From Micrococcales bacterium 73-13 (GTDB lineage: Bacteria > Actinomycetota > Actinomycetes > Actinomycetales > Microbacteriaceae): a DNA stretch of 49,967 bases. The stretch spans positions 1 through 49,967 of the forward strand of contig MKVN01000038.1 of the NCBI GenBank assembly GCA_001898855.1, read 5' to 3'. The notes beneath the pieces are model-generated. The model did not search any database, had not been told where the DNA came from, and saw only the letters and a list, made by a program, of their open reading frames with translations. Positions 33,493-42,700 of this stretch are shown one piece after another; position 1 is the first letter of the stretch; each line of letters opens with the position of its first letter. The translations under genes and the position numbers were made by a program.

Positions 33493-34677
33493 ATGCGACA
33501 CAGCACCCGACGCGGCCTCCTCGCCGCGTCCACCGCCGCAACCGCGGCCGCCGCCCTCGCGCTCGCCGGCTGCTCGCCGTCGGCGCCGGCGCCGGGGCCG
33601 AGCGGCGACGTGACCAACCCCGGCTTCGAGCCGCTGACCTCGATCCGGCTCCAGCTGCAGTGGCTGCCGCAGGCGCAGTTCGCCGGCTACTACGTCGCGC
33701 AGGAGAAGGGCTTCTTCCAGGAGGAGGGCTTCACCGACGTCGAGATCGTCCCGTCCGGCGGCGACATCGTGCCGCAGGACGCGCTGCTCGCCGGCGACGT
33801 CGACTTCGCGATCGCCTGGGTGCCGAAGGTGCTCGGCTCGATCGAGTCGACCGGCACCGAGCTCACCGACATCGCGCAGGTCTACCAGACCTCCGGCACC
33901 ACGCAGGTGTCCTTCAAGTCGAACCCGGTGCCGACCGTCGCCGACTTCGAGGGCAAGCGGATCGGCTCGTGGGGCTTCGGCAACGAGTGGGAGATCTTCG
34001 CCGCGATGGCGGCCGAGGGCCTCGACGCCTCGACCGTGTCGATCACCACCCAGGGCTTCGACATGAGCGCGCTGCTGAACGGCGACGTCGACGCCGCGCA
34101 GGCGATGACCTACAACGAGCTCGCGCAGCTCTTCGAGACCGTGAACCCGGCCACCGGCAAGCTCTACGGGCCGGACGACGTCGACATCGTGTTCTACGAG
34201 GACACGCAGGGCGCGATGCTGCAGGACGCGATCTGGGCGGACACGGCGCGGCTCGCGGAGGACCCGGCCTACGCCGACGCCGCGGTGCGCTTCCTCAAGG
34301 CCGTCGTCAAGGGCTGGGCGTACACGAACGAGCACGTCGAGGAGGCGGCGACCATCGCCTACGACGCGGCGGTCGCCGGCGGCGGCTACCCGGTCGGGCC
34401 GGTGCACCAGCTCTGGCAGGCGAACGAGGTCAACAAGCTGATCTGGGACGGCGGCGACTTCGGCGTCGTCGACGCGAACGCCTGGGCGCGCACGGTCGAC
34501 GGCGCGCTCACCGCGATCAACCAGGACGGCCTGCACCTCATCACCAAGGAGCCGCCGGCCTCGGCCTACGACAACCAGTACATCCTGGCCGCGCTCGCCG
34601 CGCTCAAGGCGGACGGCTTCGTGGTGCCGACGAGCTACACGCCGATCCAGGTCGAGCTGACGGAGGGCGGCCGGTAG
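33493..34677 (+). CDS. ABC transporter substrate-binding lipoprotein (NMT1/THI5-like)
   Basis: The 394-residue protein has a twin-arginine-like/lipoprotein signal [13 protein letters not shown] ending in lipobox LAGC (about residues 25-28). The NMT1/THI5 domain follows with [21 protein letters not shown] and [13 protein letters not shown]. Proteins of this group bind pyrimidine-like or small nitrogen compounds such as thiamine precursors. In this operon, uracil, thymine or a dihydropyrimidine is the likely ligand, but the sequence alone does not show it. Confidence 0.88.
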   Translation: MRHSTRRGLLAASTAATAAAALALAGCSPSAPAPGPSGDVTNPGFEPLTSIRLQLQWLPQAQFAGYYVAQEKGFFQEEGFTDVEIVPSGGDIVPQDALLAGDVDFAIAWVPKVLGSIESTGTELTDIAQVYQTSGTTQVSFKSNPVPTVADFEGKRIGSWGFGNEWEIFAAMAAEGLDASTVSITTQGFDMSALLNGDVDAAQAMTYNELAQLFETVNPATGKLYGPDDVDIVFYEDTQGAMLQDAIWADTARLAEDPAYADAAVRFLKAVVKGWAYTNEHVEEAATIAYDAAVAGGGYPVGPVHQLWQANEVNKLIWDGGDFGVVDANAWARTVDGALTAINQDGLHLITKEPPASAYDNQYILAALAALKADGFVVPTSYTPIQVELTEGGR

Positions 34678-34706
34678 GCCGCTTCGCAGCCGTCCGCAGC
34701 CCGCTC

Positions 34707-34767
34707 CGCGGGGCGCATCGGGACCTCTAGGCTGGTCCCGATACGCCCCGCGGGCGGCTCGCCCGCG
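34707..34767. promoter_or_regulatory. Large palindrome with -10 in the loop, plus adjacent hairpin, before the aminotransferase
   Basis: The left arm is CGCGGGGCG (34707-34715) and ATCGGGACC (34717-34725). The right arm is GGTCCCGAT (34734-34742) and CGCCCCGCG (34744-34752), with one mismatch. The 8-base loop holds TAGGCT (34728-34733), a -10 candidate. A second hairpin, CGCGGGCG (34749-34756)/CGCCCGCG (34760-34767), shares four bases with it. This looks like an operator-covered internal promoter or attenuator. Confidence 0.55.
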
Positions 34768-34786
34768 TGTCCACGAGGAGTGCCCA

Positions 34787-36109
34787 ATGACCGAGACCAG
34801 CAATCAGCGCACCTACGACCTCGACCGGGCGCACGTCTTCCACTCCTGGTCGGCGCAGGCGCTCATCAAGCCGCTCGTCTTCGCCGGCGGCCTCGGCACC
34901 GAGCTCTGGGACTACGAGGGGCGCCGCTACCTCGACTTCTCCTCGCAGCTGGTCAACACGAACATCGGCCACCTGCACCCGAAGGTCGTCGCCGCGATCC
35001 AGGAGCAGGCCGCGACCCTGCCGACGATCAACCCGGCGCACGCGAACCTCGCTCGCGGCCTCGCCGCGCAGAAGATCCTCGGGCACGCCGGAGCCCCGTT
35101 CGAGAAGGTGTTCTTCACGAACGGCGGCGCCGACGCGGTGGAGAACGCGATCCGCCTGGCCCGCCTCGTCACCGGACGCGACAAGGTCCTGTCGACCTAC
35201 CGCTCGTACCACGGGAACACCGGCGCGGCGATCACCGCGACCGGCGACTGGCGGCGCTACTCGAACGAGTACGCCATCGGGCACGTGCACTTCTGGGGTC
35301 CGTACCCCTACCGCTCGGAGTTCTGGTCCGACTCGCCCGAGCAGGAGGTCGAGCGCGCGCTGCACCACCTGGAGCGGACGATCCAGGGCGAGGGGCCGAA
35401 CTCGATCGCCGCGATCCTGATCGAGACCATCCCCGGCACGGCGGGCATCATGCCGCCGCCGCCCGGCTACCTCGCCGGGGTGCGCGCGCTCGCCGACAAG
35501 TACGGGATCCTGTGGATCGCCGACGAGGTGATGGCCGGCTTCGGCCGGACCGGGGCCTGGTTCGCCTGGCAGCACCCGGCGCTGAACCCCGAGGGGGCCG
35601 TGCCGGACCTGATCACCTTCGCGAAGGGCTCGAACTCCGGCTACGTGCCGATCGGCGGCGTCATCATCCCCGACCGCATCGCGGCGGAGTTCGCCGAGCG
35701 CGTCTTCCCCGGCGGCCTCACCTACTCCGGCCACCCGCTCGCGGCGGCCTCGGTGGTCGCGACGATCACCGCGATGGAGGACGAGGGCATCGTCGAGCAC
35801 GCCGCCGAGATCGGCGAGCAGATCCTCGGGCCCGGGCTGCGCGCGCTCGCGGCGAAGCACCCGATCATCGGGGAGGTCCGCGGCCTCGGCGTGTTCTGGG
35901 CGCTCGAGCTCGTCGGCGACCCCGTGACGAAGGAGCCGGTCGCGGCCGCGACGGTCGGCGCGCTGCGCTCCGCGCTGCTCGAGCGCGGCTACCTCCCGTT
36001 CGTGTCGGACAACCGCATCCACGTCGTGCCGCCCTGCATCGTCACGGCCGAGGAGGCGCGGCGCGGCCTGGAGATCCTCGACGAGGCGTTCGCCGCCGTC
36101 GCCGGCTGA
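34787..36109 (+). CDS. Class III PLP aminotransferase, probable beta-alanine transaminase
   Basis: The 440-residue fold-type I PLP enzyme has VFFTNGGADAVENAIRLAR, YRSYHGNTGAA, WIADEVMAGFGRTG (Asp for the pyridine N) and the Schiff-base Lys280 in TFAKGSNSGYVPIGG. As the last gene of the pyrimidine block it most likely transfers the amino group of beta-alanine (or beta-aminoisobutyrate) to pyruvate or 2-oxoglutarate, giving malonate semialdehyde. It has its own palindrome-covered promoter candidate. Confidence 0.88.
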   Translation: MTETSNQRTYDLDRAHVFHSWSAQALIKPLVFAGGLGTELWDYEGRRYLDFSSQLVNTNIGHLHPKVVAAIQEQAATLPTINPAHANLARGLAAQKILGHAGAPFEKVFFTNGGADAVENAIRLARLVTGRDKVLSTYRSYHGNTGAAITATGDWRRYSNEYAIGHVHFWGPYPYRSEFWSDSPEQEVERALHHLERTIQGEGPNSIAAILIETIPGTAGIMPPPPGYLAGVRALADKYGILWIADEVMAGFGRTGAWFAWQHPALNPEGAVPDLITFAKGSNSGYVPIGGVIIPDRIAAEFAERVFPGGLTYSGHPLAAASVVATITAMEDEGIVEHAAEIGEQILGPGLRALAAKHPIIGEVRGLGVFWALELVGDPVTKEPVAAATVGALRSALLERGYLPFVSDNRIHVVPPCIVTAEEARRGLEILDEAFAAVAG

Positions 36110-36127
36110 GACGGCCGGGGCCGAGTC

Positions 36128-36655
36128 ATGCCGTCTCCCTACGCGCTGAATATCCGCGACCTCGCCCGCCGGCCGGGCGAGACCAAGCCGTTCTCGCTCG
36201 ACGTCGCGGTGCCGGAGGGCTTCGGGAACGCCGTCATCGGCGTCCCGGAGGGCGCGCAGCTGCGGATCGATGGCCGGCTCGAGTCGCTGCACGACGGCGT
36301 CCTGGTGACCGCGGACGTCGAGACCACGGCGGTCGGAGAGTGCGTGCGCTGCCTGGTGCCGCTCTCGGAGCCGGTCGAGGTCGATTTCCAGGAGCTTTTC
36401 GCGTATCCTGGGACGTCGGATTTCGACTACCAGATCCAGGGCGACACGCTCGATCTGGAGCAGGTGGTCAGGGACACGGTGGTGCCGGCACTGCCGTTCC
36501 AGCCGGTCTGCGTCGAGGACTGCGAAGGCCTCTGCCCCGTGTGCGGGGTGCGGCTGCTGGATCACCCGGGTCACGAGCACGAGGCCGCGGTGGATCCGAG
36601 GTGGGCCGCGCTGGCGGACCTGACCCGCGAGTCCGACGAGCAGCTTCCCGAATAG
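36128..36655 (+). CDS. YceD/DUF177 family protein
   Basis: The 175-residue protein, always near rpmF, has the DUF177 pattern with VGECVRCLVPLSEPVEVDFQ and a cysteine-rich segment VCVEDCEGLCPVCGVRL, then LTRESDEQLPE. The family is linked to 23S rRNA or ribosome assembly in other bacteria, but the reaction is unknown. The cysteines suggest a bound metal. It is 9 bases from rpmF and probably in one transcript with it. Confidence 0.9.
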   Translation: MPSPYALNIRDLARRPGETKPFSLDVAVPEGFGNAVIGVPEGAQLRIDGRLESLHDGVLVTADVETTAVGECVRCLVPLSEPVEVDFQELFAYPGTSDFDYQIQGDTLDLEQVVRDTVVPALPFQPVCVEDCEGLCPVCGVRLLDHPGHEHEAAVDPRWAALADLTRESDEQLPE

Positions 36656-36664
36656 GAGACGAAG

Positions 36665-36868
36665 ATGGCAGTTCCCAAGCGCAAGATGTCGCGAGCCTCG
36701 ACCCGCATGCGCCGCTCGCAGTGGAAGGCCGAGGTGCCCACCCTCGTCAAGACCGTCGAGAACGGCAAGACCGTCTACAGCCTCCCGCACCGCGCGAAGG
36801 TCGTCACCGACTCGGTCGGCACCGAGCTGTACCTCGAGTACAAGGGCCGCAAGGTCGCCGACGTCTGA
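36665..36868 (+). CDS. rpmF: 50S ribosomal protein L32
   Basis: The 67-residue basic protein begins [20 protein letters not shown], typical of L32. There is no CxxC zinc knuckle in it, so it is the zinc-independent form often seen in actinobacteria. GGAGACGA lies before the ATG. It follows yceD directly. Confidence 0.97.
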   Translation: MAVPKRKMSRASTRMRRSQWKAEVPTLVKTVENGKTVYSLPHRAKVVTDSVGTELYLEYKGRKVADV

Positions 36869-36888
36869 TCGAGTTCGACCGAAGGCCG

Positions 36889-36955
36889 GGTCTCGCGCGG
36901 CGAGGTCCGACCGGAGGTCGGAGGTCGAGCAGCCGCGAAGCGGCATACCGAGACC
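36889..36955 (+). ncRNA. Predicted branched RNA leader of rnc
   Basis: GGTCTCG (36889-36895) pairs with CGAGACC (36949-36955) and closes two inner hairpins: TCCGACC/GGTCGGA (36906-36912, 36916-36922, loop GGA) and GCCGC/GCGGC (36932-36936, 36940-36944, loop GAA). A three-way junction lies just before the RNase III gene. A role as the enzyme's own cleavage target is inferred. Confidence 0.45.
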
Positions 36956-36968
36956 TCTCTGCTCATCC

Positions 36969-37661
36969 GTGACGGACCCGGCCGAACTCACGCACCAGCT
37001 CGGGGTCGAGATCGACCCCGAGCTGCTCGTCCTCGCGCTGACGCATCGCTCCTACGCCTACGAGCACCCAGGCACGCCGCACAACGAGCGCCTCGAGTTC
37101 CTCGGCGACTCGATCCTCGGTGAGGCGGTCACCGTCATGCTGTTCCGCCGGTTCCCCGACCTCGACGAGGGCGACCTCGCCCGCCGGCGGGCGTCGCTCG
37201 TCTCCACGCTCGCGCTCGCGGAGATCGCGCGGGGCATCGGCCTCGGCGCCTTCATCCGGCTGGGCCGCGGCGAGACGCAGACCGGCGGGGCGGACAAGTC
37301 CTCGATCCTCGCCGACACGATGGAGGCCGTGATCGGCGCCTGCTTCCTCGCGAACGGGCCCGACGTCGCCCGCGATCTCGTGCTCCGGCTGGTCGAGACG
37401 CTGATGGACGACCCCGACCGCTTCGGCTCCTCGATGGACCCGAAGACCGCGCTGCAAGAGCTCGCCGTCGCGGGGGGTCTCGGCGAGGTCACCTATCGGA
37501 TCGAGGCGCGCGGGCCCGACCACGCGCGCGTGTTCACCGCGACCGCCGTCGTCGGCGCCGCGCCGCTCGGCTCCGGCGAGGGCAGCTCGAAGAAGGCGGC
37601 CGAGTCGGTCGCTGCGCTCGAGGCGGTCACCCGGCTGCGCGCCGGGCAGCCGGCCGAGTAG
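36969..37661 (+). CDS. rnc: Ribonuclease III
   Basis: RNase III cuts double-stranded RNA in rRNA maturation and mRNA control. The 230-residue protein has the catalytic signature [10 protein letters not shown] (39-48), DTMEAVIGA with the second acidic metal ligand, and a C-terminal dsRNA-binding domain (about 157-225, [10 protein letters not shown] through [14 protein letters not shown]). The GTG start is used. It lies 100 bases after rpmF, across the branched leader. Confidence 0.95.
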   Translation: MTDPAELTHQLGVEIDPELLVLALTHRSYAYEHPGTPHNERLEFLGDSILGEAVTVMLFRRFPDLDEGDLARRRASLVSTLALAEIARGIGLGAFIRLGRGETQTGGADKSSILADTMEAVIGACFLANGPDVARDLVLRLVETLMDDPDRFGSSMDPKTALQELAVAGGLGEVTYRIEARGPDHARVFTATAVVGAAPLGSGEGSSKKAAESVAALEAVTRLRAGQPAE

Positions 37662-37687
37662 GCCGGTCGGACCGGGTCGGGGCCGAG

Positions 37688-38545
37688 ATGCCGGAGCTGC
37701 CGGAGGTCGAGGTCGTCCGCCGCGGACTCGAGCCGCTCGCGGGGCGCCTGGTCGATGCCGTCGAGGTGCTCGACGCCAGGGCCGTCACCCGGCATCGCGG
37801 CGGCGCCGCGGACTTCGAGACCCGCCTGACCGGGCGCGCGCTGCAGCCGCCCCGCCGGCGCGGGAAGTTCCTCTGGGTCCCGCTCGACGGCGTCGGAGAG
37901 GCGCTGCTCGTCCACCTCGGCATGTCCGGGCAGGTCCTCGTCGACAGCGAGCCGAGGCCGCACCGGCACGAGCGGGTGCGGATCCGCCTCGACGACGGCG
38001 CGGAGCTGGTGTTCGTCGACCAGCGCACCTTCGGCTCGCTCGCCCTCGACCCGCTCGTGCCGGTCGGCGCGTCGAGCGGGGCCGAGACCGTTCCCGCGCA
38101 GGTGGCGCACATCGCCCGGGATCCGCTGGACGCGGCGTTCTCCGATCGGGACTTCGTCCGCCGGCTGCGCGCACGGCGCACCGAGGTCAAGCGCGCCCTC
38201 CTCGATCAGGGGCTCGTCAGCGGGATCGGGAACATCTACGCCGACGAGGCGCTGTGGGCGGCGCGCGTCCACCCGCGGCAGTCGACCGACGCCGTCTCGG
38301 CCGTCGCGGCCGGCCGCCTCATCGCAGCGGTCCGCGAGGTGATGCGGCAGGCGCTCGCCGAGGGCGGCACCTCCTTCGACGCGCTGTACGTCAACGTCAA
38401 CGGCCAGTCCGGCTACTTCTCGCGCAGCCTGCGCGCCTACGGGCAGCAGGGCCGGCCCTGCGAGCGCTGCGGCCGGCCCATCGTGCGCGAGTCGTTCATG
38501 AACCGCGGCTCGCACTACTGCGCGCACTGCCAGCGGCTGCGCTGA
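37688..38545 (+). CDS. mutM: Formamidopyrimidine-DNA glycosylase
   Basis: MutM/Fpg removes 8-oxoguanine and ring-opened purines and nicks the strand. The 285-residue protein has the N-terminal nucleophile and acid [13 protein letters not shown], Lys in [23 protein letters not shown], and the zinc finger [21 protein letters not shown] with CAHC. All key residues are present. It follows rnc by 26 bases, as in many actinobacteria. Confidence 0.96.
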   Translation: MPELPEVEVVRRGLEPLAGRLVDAVEVLDARAVTRHRGGAADFETRLTGRALQPPRRRGKFLWVPLDGVGEALLVHLGMSGQVLVDSEPRPHRHERVRIRLDDGAELVFVDQRTFGSLALDPLVPVGASSGAETVPAQVAHIARDPLDAAFSDRDFVRRLRARRTEVKRALLDQGLVSGIGNIYADEALWAARVHPRQSTDAVSAVAAGRLIAAVREVMRQALAEGGTSFDALYVNVNGQSGYFSRSLRAYGQQGRPCERCGRPIVRESFMNRGSHYCAHCQRLR

Positions 38546-38567
38546 GCGGCGCCCGGCCGGGCCGGCC

Positions 38568-38573
38568 TAGGGT
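38568..38573 (+). promoter_or_regulatory. -10 box of the GNAT gene
   Basis: TAGGGT ends 6 bases before the GTG at 38580, which supports this start and a leaderless transcript. Confidence 0.45.
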
Positions 38574-38579
38574 GGGCGT

Positions 38580-39173
38580 GTGCCCGAGCCGACGCTGACG
38601 GATCGCCTGCTGCTGACCCCGATCGATCCCGCCGACGAGGTCGTGCTGGGCCGGCTGTTCGCCATCCAGGCGGACCCGGCGACCTGGACGCATCTGCCGG
38701 AGGGGGTCGAGACGGACCTCTCGCAGACGCGCTCCCTGGCCGAGGACCACGCCAGATCCTGGCGCGAGCAGGGCCTGGGATGGTGGGCGGTCGGGCTCCG
38801 CGAGGCCACGGCGGGGTTCCCGGAGGGGGCGATCGTCGGGCTCGGCGGCGCGGGCGTGCGGCGCCCCGAGCTGCCGGCGTGGAATCTCGGCTACCGGCTG
38901 ACCCCCGCCGTCTGGGGCAGGGGGCTCGCCGGCGAGCTCGCCGCCGCCGCCCTCCGCGCGGCGCGCCTGGCCCGGCCGGAGCTGCCGGTCACCGCCAGGG
39001 CGCTCGCGCGCAACCCGGCGTCCTGGCACGTGCTCGAGCGGGTCGGCCTGTCGCTCGCGTGGGAGGGTCCGGCGCCCGCCTCCGCGCCGCTGACCCGCGG
39101 CCTGACGCTGCGGGTGTACGCCGACCGACCGCTCCCGGATGAGCTGCTCGGACGCATCGCCGCCCTAGGGTAG
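38580..39173 (+). CDS. GNAT-family N-acetyltransferase (RimJ/RimL type)
   Basis: The 197-residue protein begins MPEPTLTDRLLLTPIDPAD, the start seen in RimJ/RimL-like acetyltransferases. It has LGYRLTPAVWGRGLAGELAAAALRAA as the acetyl-CoA-binding motif A and ARNPASWHVLERVGL as motif B. The substrate (protein N-terminus, antibiotic or small amine) is not evident. It sits between mutM and smc, probably as an accessory insertion. Confidence 0.86.
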   Translation: MPEPTLTDRLLLTPIDPADEVVLGRLFAIQADPATWTHLPEGVETDLSQTRSLAEDHARSWREQGLGWWAVGLREATAGFPEGAIVGLGGAGVRRPELPAWNLGYRLTPAVWGRGLAGELAAAALRAARLARPELPVTARALARNPASWHVLERVGLSLAWEGPAPASAPLTRGLTLRVYADRPLPDELLGRIAALG

Positions 39174-39185
39174 CCGCGAGACATC

Positions 39186-39256
39186 GGGAGGCATTCCGTG
39201 AAGCGCGACATCCTCGTCGTCGCCTGATCCGTGCCGGGTCCCTGGGAATGCCTCCC
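39186..39256. repeat. Perfect 12-base inverted repeat around a nine-codon ORF
   Basis: GGGAGGCATTCC (39186-39197) and GGAATGCCTCCC (39245-39256) are exact inverted copies with 47 bases between. The left arm contains GGGAGG, a ribosome-binding sequence for the tiny ORF at 39198-39227 (GTG, MKRDILVVA). In RNA the right arm would hide this site. It lies upstream of the small beta-helix gene. Function unknown. Confidence 0.55.
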
Positions 39257-39318
39257 AGGCCGATGCGGTTGGATCTATGGCCGGCGCGCACCCGAGCGCC
39301 GGTCGGAGGTCCATCACC

Positions 39319-39684
39319 ATGAGCACGCTCATCGAAGTCGAACGCGAAGACGGCAGCGTCACGAAGTACCGCAGGCACCCGAACGGCCGCGGCTTCGTCG
39401 CCGTCGGCGCGGACGTCCACCCCACGGCGCTCGTCAGCCGCGGCGCCTACGTCGAGCCCGGCGCGCACGTCGCCGTCGGCGCCCAGGTCTACGAGGGCGC
39501 CTGGATCGAGGAGGGCGCGGAGGTCGACGCCTTCGCGGTCGTCGGCGCCGGCGCCCGGGTCGGCCGGCGCGCTTCGATCGGACACAACGCCCGCATCGGC
39601 TCGCGCGCCCAGGTCGCCCCCGGCGCGACCATCCCGTCCGCGGGGACGATCCGCCGCGACACCCGCGTCGGGGCGCGGCGTTGA
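39319..39684 (+). CDS. Small left-handed beta-helix (hexapeptide-repeat) protein
   Basis: The 121-residue protein begins MSTLIEVEREDGSVTKYRRHPNGRGFVAVGA and then runs in hexapeptide steps (VHPTALVSRGAYVEPGAHV, GAQVYEGAWI, AVVGAGARVGRRASIGHNA). GGAGG precedes the ATG at 39319, which is chosen over the in-frame ATG at 39277. Such helices form trimers in acyltransferases and gamma-carbonic anhydrases. No full catalytic set was identified, so the activity is unknown. Confidence 0.75.
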   Translation: MSTLIEVEREDGSVTKYRRHPNGRGFVAVGADVHPTALVSRGAYVEPGAHVAVGAQVYEGAWIEEGAEVDAFAVVGAGARVGRRASIGHNARIGSRAQVAPGATIPSAGTIRRDTRVGARR

Positions 39685-39752
39685 GGTCACCCTCAACCAA
39701 CCCCTGAAGGTTCCACGCCGCCGAGCGCCAGGGGACCGACGCGAGCCGCCGA

Positions 39753-39758
39753 TACCCT
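39753..39758 (+). promoter_or_regulatory. -10 box of smc
   Basis: TACCCT ends 7 bases before the smc ATG, fitting a leaderless transcript. Confidence 0.45.
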
Positions 39759-39765
39759 CGATGGC

Positions 39766-42700
39766 ATGCACCTGAAGACCCTGACGATCAAGGGCTTCAA
39801 GTCGTTCGCCCAGCCGACCACGTTCCAGTTCGAGCCGGGTGTCACCTGCGTCGTGGGGCCCAACGGCTCCGGCAAGTCGAACGTCGTCGACGCCCTCGCC
39901 TGGGTGATGGGGGAGCAGGGGCCGAAGACGCTGCGCGGCGGGAAGATGGAGGACGTCATCTTCGCCGGCACGGCGACCCGGTCGCCGCTCGGCCGGGCCG
40001 AGGTCGTCCTCACGATCGACAACGCCGACGGCGCGCTGCCGATCGACTACAGCGAGGTGACGATCTCGCGGACGCTGTTCCGCAACGGCGGCAGCGAGTA
40101 CGCGATCAACGGCGAGGCGTGCCGGCTGCTCGACGTCCAGGAGCTGCTCTCCGACTCCGGCCTCGGCCGCGAGATGCACGTCATCGTCGGCCAGGGACAG
40201 CTCGACCAGGTGCTGCACGCGACCCCCGAGGAGCGGCGCGGCTTCATCGAGGAGGCGGCGGGGATCCTCAAGCATCGGCGGCGCAAGGAGAAGACGCTGC
40301 GCAAGCTCGACGCGATGCAGACGAACCTCACCCGGCTCTCCGACCTCGCGGGCGAGCTGCGGCGCCAGCTGAAGCCGCTCGGCCAGCAGGCGGAGGTCGC
40401 CAAGCAGGCCGCCGACATCCAGGCCGAGGTGCGCGACGCGCGGGCGCGGCTGCTCGCCGACGAGATCGTGACGCTGCGGGCGCAGATCGCCGACGTCGCG
40501 CGCAGCGAGCACGAGCGCAAGACCGAGCGGATCGTGCTGCAGGAGCAGCTGGACCAGACGGCGATGCGGGCGAAGCGCCTCGAGGCGGAGGAGCTCGGCT
40601 CGGGCCTCGACGAGGCCCGCCGCGTCGCGTTCGCGCTGGAGAGCGTGCAGGAGCGGCTGCGGAGCCTGTCGAGCCTCGCCGCCCAGCGGATCGACCTGCT
40701 CGCGCAGGCGCCCGAGGCCGTCGGCGTCACCGTCGCACCGGAGGCCGTCGACGCCGCCCGGGCAGAGGCGCAGCGGCTGTCCGCCGAGGTCGGGACGGCC
40801 GAGGAGACCGTGGGCGCGGCCGCGACGGGCACCGCCCTCGCGCGTGCCGCGCTCGACGCGCTCGACGAGGAGATCGCGGCGCAGTCCGCCCTCGTCTCGC
40901 GGCACGACCTCGAGCTCGCCGGGCTCGCGGCCCGGCTCGACGTCGCCCGCTCCAAGCTCGCCGCGGCGCGGGGCGAGCAACTGCGCCAGGAGCAGGCGAT
41001 CGCCGCGGCCGACGCCCGTCGGGACGAGGCGGCGGCCGCGCTCGCGGCGGAGGAGCCGGGCGACGTCGCCGCCGGCGACGCTCCCGAGGACCAGGCCGCG
41101 CTGGAGGCGGCCTATCGCGCCGCGGAGGACGAGGTCGCCCGGCAGCGCGCGGCGCTCGACGAGCTGCGCGACCGCCAGCACGCCGACGAGCGGGAGCGCG
41201 ACGCCCTCGCCGCCCGCGCCTCGGCGCTCACCAGCGCCCTCGACGGGCGGGACGGCTCCGCGGCGGTCGTCGCCGCCGGCATCCCGGGCATCCTCGGACT
41301 CGTCTCCGACCACGTGCGGGTCGAGACCGGCTGGGAGGCCGCCGTCGCGGCCGCGCTCGGCTCGCTCGCCGACGCCGTGCTCGCCGAGGACCGGTCGAGC
41401 GCCGAGCGCGCCGTCGCGCACGCGCGGGAGCGCGACCTCGGGCGCATCGAGGTGCTCGTGGCGCGACCCGATGGCGTCGCCGCGCCGGCCGGCCGGGACG
41501 GGATCGCCGCGCACGTCGCGGAGGCCCCGCCCGGAGTGCTCGTGGTGCTCGCCGGCCTGGACGCGACGCGTGACGGCGACGTCACCGGCCGAGTCGTGCT
41601 GCGCGGCGGCACCGGCGCGAAGCGCTCGCGCATCGAGCTGCTCAGCGAGCGCGACGACGCGCAGGCCCGGCTCGCCGAGGTCGCGACGACGATCGAGCGC
41701 ACCGCGGGGGCGATCGAGGACGCCCGGCTCGCCCTGGAGACGGCGAGGGTCGCGTCGCAGACCGCGCTGGCCCGGCTCCGCGAGCACGACGCGCTGGTCG
41801 CGGCCCGCTCGGAGCGGCTCGGCGCCCTGCGCAAGCAGGCGGAGGCCGCGGAGGCCGAGCGCGAGCGGCTCGCCGCGGCGCTCGCCGAGGCGACGCTCGC
41901 CGTCGAGGCCGCGGCGGCCGAGGCGGAGCGGACCGAGCGGGAGCACGCGGCGTTCGCAGCGAAGCCCCGTCCCATCCTCGACGCCTCCCAGCGGGACGGC
42001 CTGCTCGCCGACCTCGAGGCGAAGCGCTCGGTCGAGCTCGACGCCCGGGTCGCGCTGGAGACGGTCCGCGAGCGGGTGCGCGCCGAGCGGGCGCGGGCCG
42101 ACGAGCTCGAGGACCAGCTCCGCCGGGAGCGCGCCGCCGCCGACGAGGCGGCCAGACGGGCCGTGCTGCGCCGGCGCCGGCTCGAGGCGGCGCGCGAGGT
42201 CGCCGACCGGATCCCGAGCGTGCTCGACTCCGTCGACCGCTCCGTCGAGGCGGCGCGGGCCGCGCTCGTCGCGCGCGAGGAGGAGCGCTCCCGGCAGCTC
42301 GGCGAGCTCGGCGCCCTGCGGGCGCAGGAGGCGCAGCTGCGCGAGCGGCTCGCCGCCGCCTCGGAGAACGTCCACGGGCTCGAGATGCAGGTCTACGAGA
42401 AGAAGCTGCACCTCTCCTCCCTCATCGAGCGCGCCGCCGAGGAGCTCGGGCTCGAGGAGGCCGTGCTCGTCGCCGAGCACGGCGGTCAGGAGGACTTCGA
42501 CCGGGACGTCGAGCGCGGCCGGCTCGCCGCGGCGGAGCGCCGCCTCGCCCAGCTCGGCCGGGTCAACCCGCTCGCGCTCGAGGAGTTCGAGGCGCTGGAG
42601 CAGCGACACCGCTTCCTCCAGGAGCAGCTCAAGGACCTCCAGGAGACCCGCGCCGACCTGCTCAGCATCATCGAGGAGGTCGACGGGAAGATGCAGGACA

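Noticed and set aside
39186-39256. Insertion-sequence or MITE with 12-base terminal repeats
   Set aside because: No target-site duplication flanks the arms and no second copy was seen in the window; kept only as an unexplained structure.
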